From NCBI GenBank assembly GCA_903939765.1, contig CAJAIK010000036.1, positions 1-54,190 on the forward strand: a DNA stretch of 54,190 nt, written 5' to 3'. The translations under genes were made by a program, and so were the position numbers. This document shows, piece by piece, positions 9,450 to 19,008 of this stretch. Under the pieces are notes generated by a model. It ran no database searches. It was not told where the DNA came from and saw only the letters and a program-made list of their open reading frames with translations. The DNA is from an uncultured Chlorobiaceae bacterium (lineage in GTDB: Bacteria > Bacteroidota > Chlorobiia > Chlorobiales > Chlorobiaceae). The first letter of the stretch is position 1; every line of letters starts with the position of its first letter.

Positions 9450-11156
9450 TCAGGCTGGAGATGCTGGCCGGGCATTCCCGGAGCGTAAAATTGCCAGCAC
9501 CTCATCACGGGGGCCGCAATGGATGATTTTCCCTTTCTGCATCACTGCAAGCAGGTCTGCCGCGCCAAGAACGCTTGGACGATGGGTAATGAGAATGACC
9601 GTTTTACCTGCTTTTCTCAATTCGTTGACCGCATCAAGCAGGGAGCGCTCACCGGCATCATCAAGGTTCGCGTTCGGCTCATCAAGCACCAGAAGAGCGG
9701 GATTGCCATACAGTGCCCTGGCAAGACCAAGCCGCTGCCGCTGTCCGCCTGACAGGATTCCCCCCGCTTCACCAATCGGGGTGTTGTAACCACGGGGAAA
9801 GCGAACAATCATATCATGGATCCCGGTTCGCTTTGCCGCTTCAATCACCTTTTGGGAATCAACCTCGGCAAAACGGGCAATATTTTCGGCAATTGTTCCG
9901 TCAAAAAGCTCTATGTCTTGCGGAAGGTAGCCAATATGCGGACCCAGTTCCATCCTGTCCCAACTCTCGACCGGCTCGCCATCGATGAGCACTGCCCCTT
10001 TTTTGCCGGGCCAGACTCCTACAATGCAGCGGGCAAGTGTTGATTTTCCTGATCCGGAGGGACCAAGAAGCACGGTCACCTTGCCAGCAGGAAACATGGC
10101 GGTAATGTTGTCGAGAATCGGACTCACGCGCCCCTCGGCCGTAGCAGAAAGCCCTTCAAGCCTGATTTCGCCGAAGGGATCCTGATGGCGGGCACCGGGA
10201 GAGCGTTCGGGAAAAACGTCAAGAAGTTTTTCCAGGCGAACAAAGGCTGTGCGTGCCTGAACAAAAGGCTTCCAGGTCGCGACCACAAGATCGAGTGGCT
10301 GAAGGGCTTTCGACATCAGTACGTTGGCGGCAATCATTGATCCTGCCGACATTTTTCCATCAATAACCATAAGGGCTCCGGCCCCAAGCGTCAGTGACTG
10401 CATACTGTAACGCACAAACTTGGTAAACGACTGCTGGCGATGCTGCCGTTCCAGAGAACTCTCAGCCTTTTCCAGCGAAGCGTCGTGCACCGAGAACCAG
10501 CGCTTGCGAAGGTTTGCGGTCATGCCCATCGCATGGAGAGGTTCAATGTTTCGCAGCTTGCTCTGCACATAGCGGTAACTGTCGTTACCTGCATCGACGG
10601 CAATCTGGATCTCATTCTGGCTCAACCGGTTACTGAGCCAGGTCATGCACAACTGTATCAAGGCGAAAAGAATGGAGAGCCAGCCAAGAAAGTGACTGAG
10701 CAAAAAGATAACGGCAATATATACCGGTGTCCAGGGAATATCGAAAAAGGCAATCATCCCGTTGGCCGTCAAAAACTGGCGAATGTTGGTCAGATCCGAA
10801 AATGCCTCGGCCACATTATGCCGGGCACTGTTCAGATAGGCTTCAAAGCTTGCGTTAAAGACCAGTGAATTGAGCGCTTCATCAAGTCTGACTCCTGCCC
10901 GTACCAAAAGACGCGAACGAAGCCATTCTGCAAAGGCCATCACGGCATAAAACAAAAGCAGAAAACCGGTAACCATGAGAAGTGTCAGTTCACTGCCGCT
11001 CTTCATGACACGGCCATAGACCTGGAGCATGTAGATGGTCGGTGTCAGCATCAGCACATTGGCAATCATGCTGAAAATGCCAACCCACAAAAACTCTCGC
11101 CGAAACTCCCAGAGCTGACGGGACAATGCACTGCGATTAAAAAAATCTGGTTTCAT
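9450..11156 (-). CDS. Type I secretion ABC transporter, PrtD-like (second subunit)
   Basis: 568 residues counted from ATG at 11156. The in-frame extension upstream to 11288 overlaps the preceding gene and has no family counterpart, so it was not used. An N-terminal six-helix ABC membrane domain precedes a nucleotide-binding domain with Walker A GPSGSGKST, signature LSGGQRQRLGLARALYG, and Walker B LLVLDEPNANLDD. There is no N-terminal C39 peptidase-like domain, as usual for PrtD/HasD proteins that export RTX or repeat proteins. It lies directly behind a second, different PrtD-like gene, so the exporter may be a heterodimer. Confidence 0.9.
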   Translation of the reverse strand: MKPDFFNRSALSRQLWEFRREFLWVGIFSMIANVLMLTPTIYMLQVYGRVMKSGSELTLLMVTGFLLLFYAVMAFAEWLRSRLLVRAGVRLDEALNSLVFNASFEAYLNSARHNVAEAFSDLTNIRQFLTANGMIAFFDIPWTPVYIAVIFLLSHFLGWLSILFALIQLCMTWLSNRLSQNEIQIAVDAGNDSYRYVQSKLRNIEPLHAMGMTANLRKRWFSVHDASLEKAESSLERQHRQQSFTKFVRYSMQSLTLGAGALMVIDGKMSAGSMIAANVLMSKALQPLDLVVATWKPFVQARTAFVRLEKLLDVFPERSPGARHQDPFGEIRLEGLSATAEGRVSPILDNITAMFPAGKVTVLLGPSGSGKSTLARCIVGVWPGKKGAVLIDGEPVESWDRMELGPHIGYLPQDIELFDGTIAENIARFAEVDSQKVIEAAKRTGIHDMIVRFPRGYNTPIGEAGGILSGGQRQRLGLARALYGNPALLVLDEPNANLDDAGERSLLDAVNELRKAGKTVILITHRPSVLGAADLLAVMQKGKIIHCGPRDEVLAILRSGNARPASPA

Positions 11157-11181
11157 AAAAAAAACTGTTTGACTCGAGGAG

Positions 11182-12891
11182 TTAGCCTTGAGGGTTTGAC
11201 GGCTGCCGGGCCGCTGGTGGCGATTGCAAAGCCTCCATAACCTCCTGGCAGGTGCCGAAGCGTTGTACCTGTCCGTCAACCAGTACAAGCATGTGCTCTA
11301 TTGCCCCCAGAATATTTAACCGATGCGTCATGACAATAACTGTTGTACCCTGTGCCCTCAACAACTTTACCGTATTGAGCAGTGCTGCATCACCTGCTTC
11401 GTCAAGGCTTGCATTCGGTTCGTCAAGCACGACAAACTTCGGCATACCGTAGACCGCTCTGGCAAGGGCGACTCGTTGCCGCTCCCCGCCGGAAAGAAAT
11501 GCCCCATCATCGCCAATCTGGGTATCGTGCCTGTTCGGAAGCTGTTCAATAAAGCCGTCAAGCCCCACCATTCGGCATGACTCACTCACTTTTTCAGGGT
11601 CAGGATCGCCGAAACGGGCGATATTTTCGGCAATGGTGCCCTCGAACAACTCCACATTCTGCGGCAGATAACCGATATGCTGCCCCAGCTCCTCCTTGTC
11701 CCACTGATAGATATCGTTTCCGTCGAGTCGGACCTTTCCCTGCATTGCCGGCCAGATACCAACCAGCAATCTTGCAAGGGTCGTTTTGCCTGAAGCTGAG
11801 GGTCCGACAATGGCCAGTGAGCCCCCCGGGGATACCCTGAAACTTACCCCTTTGAGAATCTGTACCTGGCTTCTTGGAGCACCGGCAACAACGCCCTCAA
11901 CCGAAAGAGATCCTGTCGGTGCAGGCAGCTCCATTCCCTTCTCCGGAATGGGAAACTCCTTCAGGAACATCTCCAGACGATTGTATGACTCGATGGCGCC
12001 TTCTACCTGACGCCAGCTCCCGATGATCTGAACCAGCGGCGCAAGCACCCTGCCACCAAGAATGGAGGCCACAATCATGCCTGAACCATGCAGCTCGCCC
12101 TTCAAGGTGAGCCAGCAACCCATACCAAGCAAGAGAGAGCCAAGAAGACTCTGTACCAGCTTGGAAAGGGCTGCATTGGTGCCGGCATGATCGGAAGCTT
12201 CCGCCTGCTGCAAGAGAAACTCCTCCTGTCGGCTCATCCACCGTTTATGGATATGAGCAAGCATTCCCATCGATTCAATAACCTGAGCATTACGGATTAC
12301 CCCGTCGGCGTAACTCTGTGCACTTATAGCACTGCGATTGGCCGCAAGAAGTGGTTCCCGAATGCGGCGCTCATTAATGACACCGATTGCAAACTGTATC
12401 AGGGCGCCAGCCACAGCAAACCAGCCGAGAGGGGGTGCCATCAAAAAAATAATCACCAGAATAAGCAGGGCAAGCGGAGTATCAATCATGGCGAGAAGCG
12501 CCGGAGAGGGCAAAAATTCACGAAGGGCCTTGAGGTCACGAAGGGCCTGGGCTCCGGCTGGAATGTTCTGAACCCTTGCCGTAAAAATGGCGCCAAACAC
12601 ACGCTCCCGCAACTTCTTGTCGAGCTCCATGCCAGCATCGTGCATGATCTGGCGGCGCACCCACTCAAGCGCCTCGAGCAGCAGGTAGATGCCGACGACG
12701 AGAATGGTGAGCATGAGCAGCGTTGTATGACTGCGGCTGTTGACCACGCGGTCATAAACCTCCATCATATAGGCACTTGGTGCGAGTACAAGCACATTGA
12801 CCACCAGACTGAAATAAAAGGTCTGTTTGACAAAGGGGGTGAGCGCAGCAAGAGAGTCGCGTAACGGTGATTTTTCTTTAACTCGTTTCAC
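11182..12891 (-). CDS. Type I secretion ABC transporter, PrtD-like (first subunit)
   Basis: 569 residues starting with GTG at 12891. Layout as in its neighbour: an N-terminal membrane domain with helices near residues 22-40, 58-80, 130-165 and 255-290, then a nucleotide-binding domain with Walker [10 protein letters not shown], signature [17 protein letters not shown] and Walker [14 protein letters not shown]. All catalytic motifs are intact in both subunits, so neither half looks degenerate. It is the first gene of the secretion operon; a TATAAT-like box lies in the AT-rich 97 bases upstream (12892-12988). No RTX or repeat substrate gene is next to the operon. Confidence 0.9.
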   Translation of the reverse strand: MKRVKEKSPLRDSLAALTPFVKQTFYFSLVVNVLVLAPSAYMMEVYDRVVNSRSHTTLLMLTILVVGIYLLLEALEWVRRQIMHDAGMELDKKLRERVFGAIFTARVQNIPAGAQALRDLKALREFLPSPALLAMIDTPLALLILVIIFLMAPPLGWFAVAGALIQFAIGVINERRIREPLLAANRSAISAQSYADGVIRNAQVIESMGMLAHIHKRWMSRQEEFLLQQAEASDHAGTNAALSKLVQSLLGSLLLGMGCWLTLKGELHGSGMIVASILGGRVLAPLVQIIGSWRQVEGAIESYNRLEMFLKEFPIPEKGMELPAPTGSLSVEGVVAGAPRSQVQILKGVSFRVSPGGSLAIVGPSASGKTTLARLLVGIWPAMQGKVRLDGNDIYQWDKEELGQHIGYLPQNVELFEGTIAENIARFGDPDPEKVSESCRMVGLDGFIEQLPNRHDTQIGDDGAFLSGGERQRVALARAVYGMPKFVVLDEPNASLDEAGDAALLNTVKLLRAQGTTVIVMTHRLNILGAIEHMLVLVDGQVQRFGTCQEVMEALQSPPAARQPSNPQG

Positions 12892-12988
12892 AATTGTTTA
12901 TTCTCACTCTTCATAATCAGGTATCATCTTATACGTTCGGTTAGTATAACTGAATAAAATTATATACAAAAGAGGTACTCGCCATTCA

Positions 12989-13918
12989 CTAAACTATTTT
13001 TTTCAGTGGGCTTCCAATGCCAAGCACGTCAGCGATGTTCGCTTCGGGGTCAAGTACCGGCCTGATGAGTGGAGAAGCTGCGGTCATGAGCGTGGTGACT
13101 CCCGGTCCATGTCCAGCTTCAAGGCAGTTGCTGTGCACAACGATACCGATGGTGATCGCGCCCTTGCGGTAGGCTCTGCCGTAACGGTTGTCATGATCCT
13201 GCAGGGCCACAAAATCGCCGAGACGGATCTTGTCGATTCCATACTTCTCAATGGCTTCAAGGTCGCTGGTCATGATATCGTAATCCCCTTTTGCCACATG
13301 GGCCGAACCGATGCCCGATCCCATGCAGAAAGCCGGAACAATGGTGGTCACCGGCACTTCAAGCACTCCACCCTCAACTTCCCGGATTTTCATGGCGGCA
13401 AGCAAAGATGGGTCAAGGTTGAACAGCGCAATATCAGGATAATCGGCAAGCTTCATCCCCTGTCCTCTGCCCCGAATGATAATGGTATCGGTGTAGAGCA
13501 GCTTCTCTTTGACATCGCGCTCAAAATCGACAATCACATGCTCCGATCCTCCGTGATGGCCGATGACCGTACCTGTAGCGCCTTTTGCCTCACCGGTGGC
13601 CACGGTTGCAATGTTGCCTGCACAGGAGTAGATCTGCACAGCGACATTTGGATGCTCGTAGGGTTTTTGTGTATCAGCCGTGCAGCTTACACCCGGTTCG
13701 ATGTGGTCGCCTTGCCAGCCGAATGCCGGATCACCAACCTGGACGTTCAGGGTAATCCCTCCAATTGATGGCAGAAGAAAAGGCGTCCCTTGATGGTCAA
13801 CCTCCCAGTTGCCTCGGGTTTTTGGCTGTCCCGGCTGGCATTGCAGCAGAAACTCTACAAGATAGTGTTCATTGGTTTTCAGCATGGTTTTCACTGGGTG
13901 ATGGTGTTGATTTTGCAA
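12989..13918 (-). CDS. DUF4438-family protein
   Basis: About 300 residues, matching the single-domain DUF4438 family (conserved hypothetical, with a Thermotoga structure known). Conserved-looking blocks include [38 protein letters not shown] and the [13 protein letters not shown] segment. No signal peptide. The start is uncertain: a TTG at 13918, a GTG at 13894 and ATG at 13885 are in frame, and none has a good ribosome-binding site; ATG 13885 (MLKTNEHYL) best fits where family similarity seems to begin. The gene follows the Cys-rich hypothetical with a gap of only a few bases, suggesting joint expression. The function of the family is not established. Confidence 0.75.
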   Translation of the reverse strand: MQNQHHHPVKTMLKTNEHYLVEFLLQCQPGQPKTRGNWEVDHQGTPFLLPSIGGITLNVQVGDPAFGWQGDHIEPGVSCTADTQKPYEHPNVAVQIYSCAGNIATVATGEAKGATGTVIGHHGGSEHVIVDFERDVKEKLLYTDTIIIRGRGQGMKLADYPDIALFNLDPSLLAAMKIREVEGGVLEVPVTTIVPAFCMGSGIGSAHVAKGDYDIMTSDLEAIEKYGIDKIRLGDFVALQDHDNRYGRAYRKGAITIGIVVHSNCLEAGHGPGVTTLMTAASPLIRPVLDPEANIADVLGIGSPLKKIV

Positions 13919-13923
13919 AAATT

Positions 13924-14667
13924 TCAGGAATAAGGTGCATCGAATCCCTGACGGATAAAGGCCCGCGCTTCGGGAAAAACAACTTCAACTGAACGGCGCA
14001 GACGGTCAAGATGAAGCAAAATGGAGAGCGTGTTGTCCTCCTGGGCAGAATACTCTCCGTAAAGCAGGCTCCAGGCTGCAAGGGAGCGATCGATGGCTAT
14101 CAAGGCAACTTTGGCCGTACCCGAGCAGTCTGCTTCGATTTCACGGTCTGAAGCTGCTTTTCCGCTGAGACGCCCTTCGATTGCACGGACAATTTTCGGA
14201 TAGATAAAATAGTGGTAGTGCCGGATAACCTGAATAGATTCCTCAAGCACGTGCGGGGGGTTCGTCAGCAGAGACTCCCCGGTGTCAGACAGCTCATCGG
14301 TCGCGGCAAACCATTGGTTAACCATGCCAGCATAAATGAGGGCTGCGCTTGCAGAGGGATGTTCACGGGCATCGCGCTGAAGAGTCCCGGACGATGCATA
14401 AATCGCTGTTTCACTCTGTAAATCGTCAGCTTCAATACCCGCTCTTGCGGCAATTTCACGAATGAGACGCATTGCCTGGACAAGTGCGACACCCATCTCC
14501 TGCCAGAACTGTGCGTTCAATGCATCAAAATTCTGCAAGGCATCACCCGTCCCTCTCTCTTCGGCTTCAAGACGAAACTGGAGACAGCGGGAAGTATAGG
14601 CGCAACGCTCACACCAGCGGTCGCAATAGGTATGGATACCTTGAATAAGCTCTGGTGGTTCGGCCAT
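13924..14667 (-). CDS. Hypothetical protein with an N-terminal Cys cluster
   Basis: 247 residues, not recognised. The N-terminus carries C-x3-C-x2-C-x5-C (within [14 protein letters not shown], residues about 15-28), which could bind zinc or an Fe-S cluster. The rest is acidic and mostly helical with no membrane segment. A C-terminal segment ([23 protein letters not shown]) looks like a conserved helix pair. It precedes the DUF4438 gene by five bases and the two probably form one transcript. Metal binding is inferred only from the Cys spacing. Confidence 0.7.
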   Translation of the reverse strand: MAEPPELIQGIHTYCDRWCERCAYTSRCLQFRLEAEERGTGDALQNFDALNAQFWQEMGVALVQAMRLIREIAARAGIEADDLQSETAIYASSGTLQRDAREHPSASAALIYAGMVNQWFAATDELSDTGESLLTNPPHVLEESIQVIRHYHYFIYPKIVRAIEGRLSGKAASDREIEADCSGTAKVALIAIDRSLAAWSLLYGEYSAQEDNTLSILLHLDRLRRSVEVVFPEARAFIRQGFDAPYS

Positions 14668-14821
14668 TACTCACGATATTTACGATTGTTACGTATTAGA
14701 ATAGATTGCAAAGTGTATGTATGGCGTAACTTAATTCCTATAATGCAAACATAATGCTACATTCAGCTCCAGATAGATGTGCACAGCTCCTGTGCTTGAC
14801 AGGAAACGAAATAAACATGTA

Positions 14822-16195
14822 ATGAATGCTTTGATAAAGATTTTTGAACTGCTTTTCAATCGTATACAGCCGCTGAAACAAAAAATTACCCTGCCGCTCT
14901 TGTTGCCATTTTTTACAGGAACACTGGTTCTTGTTTTTTTGACACTCACTCTTCTCAGGTCTGACACCGAAAACTATCGTGATGAACTCGGCTTTACCGT
15001 TGATAACGACTATGTCACCATTGAAAAGAGCCCTCAGACAATACTACCGCTTGTGATTGTTATAAGAGAAAAAATCAAACCCGGTGAATCGCTATCATCT
15101 CTTCTTGAAGAAAAAGGTTTTACTCCAAAAGAGATTCACTTGATAAAAACAGAGCTTACAGGAAAGTTTTCTCCTCGGAACTTTCGATCGGGCAAAAGCT
15201 ATGAAACAACCAAAAACCGCAACGGCAGCCTGCTGAGCTTCTCCTATTTTCAGGATCCGGCAACCACCATTCATATTGAAAAACAGGGCCCAACAGGCCA
15301 ACTCACCGTCCTGAGAGATGTCAAGAGCTGCAATACCAAAGTTGCATCACTTGAAGGCACCGTAACCAAAAGCCTTTTAAATTCCCTCAAATCGGCTGGA
15401 CGGCCCAGGCTGATGGACGAAGTAACAACCCTCTTTTCCTCAAGAATCAATTGTAGAACCGACATCACTGCCGGAACAAAATACAAGATTCTTTTTGAAG
15501 AAAAATGGTTAATGAATGAATTTATCGGTACTGGAAAAATCCTTGCCGTTGAATTATCACTCCCGAACCATACCAGTACAGCATACCGTTATACCAACGA
15601 GAAGGGTAAAACAGGCTATTTTGATGAACATGGCCATGCGGTGAATCAGTGCACGCTTTTTGCATCACCATGCAACTTTTCACGCATTTCAAGCAGCTTC
15701 GGTTACCGAATCCATCCTGTCACAGGGATACGGGATTTTCATGGCGGTGTTGATATGGCCGCAATTTCAGGCACACCTGTACGCGCCGCGGCTGACGGCA
15801 TGCTCATTTTCAAAGGCAACAAAGGGCTGGCAGGTAATATGGTAACACTGGAGCATTCCGGCCATTATTTCAGCCAGTATCTCCATTTAAGCCGTTATGC
15901 CCTGAATACTGGATACAGCCGGACGATCCATCAGGGAGAGATCATCGGGTATGTTGGTTCAACCGGTCGTACGACAGGGCCACACCTCGACTTCCGCATC
16001 ATCCACAACGGTAAACCGATGAACCCGCTGGCAGCAATGGCTTCGTCCTGCGCCGGATCTATTGCTCCTGCGAAAATGGGCAACTTTCTTGCGCGTATCA
16101 ACCTCATGAAAACACAGTTCGACAATAATCGTATTCTTGTTGCCGCATCCCATCTCACCCCGTCGGCCACTCGACGGGCCCTCGTAACAATTTGA
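14822..16195 (+). CDS. M23-family (LytM-type) peptidoglycan endopeptidase
   Basis: About 457 residues. An N-terminal signal-anchor helix (near 25-45) is followed by an OapA/LysM-like region (KIKPGESLSSLLEEKGF), a middle domain and a C-terminal LytM domain. Metal ligands are visible as H and D in FHGGVDMAA; the later motif reads GPHLDFRI, with Asp where most family members have the second His of HxH. It acts in the periplasm on cross-links of peptidoglycan. The start is set at ATG 14822 with an AGGAAA site upstream; an in-frame ATG at 14777 is possible. A perfect hairpin follows, shared with the convergent cold-shock gene. Confidence 0.85.
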   Translation: MNALIKIFELLFNRIQPLKQKITLPLLLPFFTGTLVLVFLTLTLLRSDTENYRDELGFTVDNDYVTIEKSPQTILPLVIVIREKIKPGESLSSLLEEKGFTPKEIHLIKTELTGKFSPRNFRSGKSYETTKNRNGSLLSFSYFQDPATTIHIEKQGPTGQLTVLRDVKSCNTKVASLEGTVTKSLLNSLKSAGRPRLMDEVTTLFSSRINCRTDITAGTKYKILFEEKWLMNEFIGTGKILAVELSLPNHTSTAYRYTNEKGKTGYFDEHGHAVNQCTLFASPCNFSRISSSFGYRIHPVTGIRDFHGGVDMAAISGTPVRAAADGMLIFKGNKGLAGNMVTLEHSGHYFSQYLHLSRYALNTGYSRTIHQGEIIGYVGSTGRTTGPHLDFRIIHNGKPMNPLAAMASSCAGSIAPAKMGNFLARINLMKTQFDNNRILVAASHLTPSATRRALVTI

Positions 16196-16222
16196 GTGCC
16201 GGAACGCGATGGCGTCTGAAAC

Positions 16223-16265
16223 AAAAAATGCAAGAAAGGACGCATGGTGATGCGTCCTTTCTTGC
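16223..16265 (-). terminator. Rho-independent terminator of the cold-shock gene
   Basis: A perfect 16-bp stem (16230-16245 with 16250-16265) with a 4-base GGTG loop. Read on the minus strand it is followed by a run of six T (16223-16228), so it ends the cold-shock transcript; on the plus strand the hairpin may also slow the M23 peptidase transcript. Confidence 0.85.
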
Positions 16266-16295
16266 ATAAAAAAACTGCTGTGGCTGGAAAACAGT

Positions 16296-16505
16296 TTAAA
16301 GAGGAGTTACATCTTCAGCCTGAAGGCCTTTTGCTCCCTGAGTTACTTCCATCATGACCTTCTGGCCTTCGACAAGTGTTTTGCGCCCGGTGCCATTGAT
16401 GGCACTGTGATGCACAAAAACATCTTTTCCGCCTTTCTGCTCAATAAAGCCGTAACCTTTTTCTTCGTTGAACCATTTAACAGTTCCTTCAACCTGAGTA
16501 CCCAT
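16296..16505 (-). CDS. Cold-shock domain protein (CspA family)
   Basis: 69 residues, one cold-shock domain. RNP1 is seen as KGYGFIEQ and RNP2 as VFVHHSAI; the start [14 protein letters not shown] is canonical. It binds single-stranded RNA/DNA as an RNA chaperone. An AGAGGT ribosome-binding site lies six bases before the ATG. The AT-rich leader of roughly 150 bases upstream could act as a temperature-responsive 5' UTR, as in other csp genes, but no structure was established here. Confidence 0.95.
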   Translation of the reverse strand: MGTQVEGTVKWFNEEKGYGFIEQKGGKDVFVHHSAINGTGRKTLVEGQKVMMEVTQGAKGLQAEDVTPL

Positions 16506-16667
16506 ATCTACCTCTTTTTATTTTTGCCAGTTAAACTTGGCGTTATAATGAACAAACCTCGACATGAGGCGTTCAAAAACGAATTTATTTTTCGTGAAAT
16601 TAATTTACTCACTTTAAGCTAAATCAAAAAGAAAGTTCTTCAGTTTACGCTACTTTTTTATCATTGA

Positions 16668-16703
16668 CAAAAAAAAAGCTGGAAGCTTCAAAAAAGCTCC
16701 CCA
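16668..16703 (-). terminator. Probable terminator of the WD40 gene
   Basis: On the minus strand a six-pair GGGAGC/GCTTCC stem is followed shortly by a run of nine T. It lies about 30 bases after the WD40 stop codon. The stem is short, so confidence is moderate. Confidence 0.5.
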
Positions 16704-16731
16704 CTGCCATAAAACCAGCAGCGAAACCCTC

Positions 16732-17682
16732 TTACTTGATTCCCCACAGTTTGATTTTGCGGTCATCGCTTCCGCTGGCAATTACCTTTCCATCCGGAGA
16801 GACGTCAACCGACTGCACTTCAAGCACATGCCCCCTGTAGAGATGCAACTCTTTGCCTGATGCGGCATCCCATAACCTGACCGTTTCATCATTCGCCGCA
16901 CTGACAACCTTTGCGCCGTCCGGAGTAAAACAGACGCTGCGTACAGCATCCTGATGACCTTCAAGTACCTTTGTAATCTCCCCTGTTGTGGCGTCAAGAA
17001 TTTTCACCAGTGCATCGCGCCCGCAAAAAGCAATAAACTTGTCATCCGGACTGAAGGCCAATGCATGTGAAAGACGGTCGTTTGTTTTGTAATTGGCAAT
17101 ATTTCTGCCGCTCTCAACATCCCAGATTTTTATGACCGGTTCCTCACCGCAGCTTGCAATGAGTTTCCCATTGTGGCTGTAAGCAAGACACTCAATATAA
17201 GATTTATGACCGAGAAGCCTCGAAAGTTCTTTTCCTGTTTCAACACTCCATAGCCGGATTGTTGTATCGCGGGAACAACTCGCCACAACGGAGCTGTCAG
17301 GACTGAAGGCGACCATGCGGACTGCCGTATCATGACCTTTACAGAGATGGCGGCACTGGCCGGTTTCTGCATCCCATATTCTTACAGTACTATCTGTGCT
17401 TCCGCTTGCAAGCAGCTTACCGTCGCGGCTGAAATCAACGCATTCAACCCAGGTATCATGTCCCTTCATGGTGTGAAGAGATCGGCCTGCCTCGACGTCC
17501 CACAGCATCACGGTTTCATCAAAACTGCCGCTGACAAGTTTTTTACCATCTGCACTGAATTTCACACCGAGCACCCGGTCAAGATGGCCTTCCATCGTCT
17601 TTATCAGGTTGACATCTTCAATAACCTTCGGAAGTTTCAGTTCAACTTCCTTTTTCCCGAATATTTTCGATAAGAGACCCAT
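16732..17682 (-). CDS. WD40-repeat beta-propeller protein
   Basis: 316 residues counted from ATG 17682 (MGLLSKIFGKKE); a longer frame to 17835 would overlap the next gene and adds unrelated sequence. After an N-terminal basic stretch come seven WD repeats, each with a GH dipeptide and a terminal WD or similar (VMLWDVEAG, VRIWDAETG, IRLWSVETG, IKIWDVESG, VKILDATTG, VRLWDAASG, IKLWGIK), enough to close one seven-bladed propeller. No signal peptide or enzymatic domain. It probably scaffolds protein-protein contacts; the partner is unknown. The short hydrophobic-basic start might touch the membrane. Confidence 0.85.
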   Translation of the reverse strand: MGLLSKIFGKKEVELKLPKVIEDVNLIKTMEGHLDRVLGVKFSADGKKLVSGSFDETVMLWDVEAGRSLHTMKGHDTWVECVDFSRDGKLLASGSTDSTVRIWDAETGQCRHLCKGHDTAVRMVAFSPDSSVVASCSRDTTIRLWSVETGKELSRLLGHKSYIECLAYSHNGKLIASCGEEPVIKIWDVESGRNIANYKTNDRLSHALAFSPDDKFIAFCGRDALVKILDATTGEITKVLEGHQDAVRSVCFTPDGAKVVSAANDETVRLWDAASGKELHLYRGHVLEVQSVDVSPDGKVIASGSDDRKIKLWGIK

Positions 17683-17804
17683 AAACAGTACGTTTGTTTG
17701 AATTGATACTTTTTTGTCGGCCACAGACCCGCACGTTTGGAGATGCTGCTCGTGAACGCACAATTTAAAAAAAATTATCACCTTCCCCGAATTCTCAGCA
17801 TCTA

Positions 17805-18944
17805 TCAGGAAAAATTGTAGTTCCTCCCCTTCCAACTTGCACCCTTACCAAATTTTATGCTGTAAAACGAGTTGCAGGCTATGGCAAGCAAGACGATCTG
17901 GGAGAGCAAATGCAAAAAAGCCATGGCAATGGACTGACGAAACGCCGCAGCAATCAGCAACCTGCAAAGCAGGGCAATGGTGATCTGCGCCAGGGGAAGC
18001 CAAAAAAGCAAAAGGGTGAACTCACCGGCAAACAGTGATCGACAAAGAAATGCGCATGGCGCAATATAGAGTGCTGTTATCAGCGTTATCAGGGCGAAAA
18101 GTCCCACCGTACTGTAACCGAGAGCGGCAAAGAGGTTTTTTGAAAAGCCTTCCCAAATCTCGCGGAAGGAGCGATACATCCGGCAACTGACCACGTCAGT
18201 TCCATTAAAGGCCACAACACTGCCGCCAGCCTTTTTGACGTTTTTGCAGAGCCAGACATCTTCAACAATGGCATTGCGGACCGAGGCGTGACCGTTGATA
18301 CGGTCATAGAAATCCCTGCGGAAAAGAATAAACTGGCCGTTGGCAAAACAGAATGCCGCTTTCCGGCTGGTGCGCACAAGACGAAGAGGCAGGTAGCACA
18401 TAAGAATAACATGAATCAGCGGCACCACCAGTTTTTCCCAGAATGAGACAAGCTCCTGGCGAGGCATCATGGAGAGCATATCCGCTCCTGATGCCTCCAT
18501 GGCACCAACCGTACGCCGAAGGGCATCAGGCTCATGCCAGGTATCGGCATCGGTAAAGAGCAGCAGCTCTCCCTTTGCGAGGCGCCCGAGCTGGGAACAT
18601 GCCCATGCTTTGCCATGCCATCCGTCAGGAAGAGGTTCGCCCTGTATCAGTCGCAGCTTTCCGCCCGACTCTCTAAGGAGGTTACGCAACAACTCCGGAG
18701 TTGCATCGATTGATCCATCATCGAGTACAAGAATTTCCATTGGAGCGTACTTTTGCTGCAGGAGGGATTGCACACAGCGCTCAATGTTCAATGCCTCATT
18801 GCGGGCCGGTACAAGAACCGATACCAGCGGCCCGGTTTGAGGGGCGTGGTCGGGCATACGCGGCAGGTCGATGAGGTTTTTCAAGAGAATCCCCAGAAAA
18901 ACGAGCAGTGAAAGCAGTACACCTGTTTGATAGAAAAAGAGCAT
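17805..18944 (-). CDS. cruC: Family 2 glycosyltransferase, probable chlorobactene glucosyltransferase CruC
   Basis: 379 residues with an N-terminal membrane helix (about 5-25), a GT2 catalytic domain and three or more C-terminal helices. GT2 motifs seen are VSVLVPARNE, DDGSIDATPELL, the DAD metal site in LFTDADTWHEP, and a VEDVWLCK acceptor motif resembling the ED site. The layout resembles bacterial carotenoid and hopanoid glycosyltransferases. In green sulfur bacteria CruC adds glucose to the hydroxyl of OH-chlorobactene. From memory, the Chlorobaculum tepidum cruC lies a few genes from bchK, as here; this synteny supports the name. A general lipid glycosyltransferase is the alternative. 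Confidence 0.7.
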   Translation of the reverse strand: MLFFYQTGVLLSLLVFLGILLKNLIDLPRMPDHAPQTGPLVSVLVPARNEALNIERCVQSLLQQKYAPMEILVLDDGSIDATPELLRNLLRESGGKLRLIQGEPLPDGWHGKAWACSQLGRLAKGELLLFTDADTWHEPDALRRTVGAMEASGADMLSMMPRQELVSFWEKLVVPLIHVILMCYLPLRLVRTSRKAAFCFANGQFILFRRDFYDRINGHASVRNAIVEDVWLCKNVKKAGGSVVAFNGTDVVSCRMYRSFREIWEGFSKNLFAALGYSTVGLFALITLITALYIAPCAFLCRSLFAGEFTLLLFWLPLAQITIALLCRLLIAAAFRQSIAMAFLHLLSQIVLLAIACNSFYSIKFGKGASWKGRNYNFS

Positions 18945-18952
18945 GACGGCGA

Positions 18953-18980
18953 TAAAAAAGGCCGCCCTCCGGGGGCAGCC
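18953..18980 (-). terminator. Rho-independent terminator after hisG
   Basis: On the minus strand an eight-pair GC-rich stem (GGCTGCCC with GGGCGGCC) and a small CCGGA loop are followed by six T. It closes the bchK-kinase-lpxH-hisG transcript just upstream of cruC, so cruC would need its own promoter or read-through. Confidence 0.75.
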
Positions 18981-19008
18981 TGCAGATTGATGGTTATGAC
19001 CGAGCTTT

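Noticed and set aside
11157-11288. Longer N-terminus of the second ABC transporter
   Set aside because: It would overlap the end of the first ABC gene and add 44 residues without transporter features; the ATG at 11156 fits the family start.
12088-12864. Plus-strand 258-codon frame opposite the first ABC gene
   Set aside because: Shadow of a strongly coding minus strand with complete ABC motifs.
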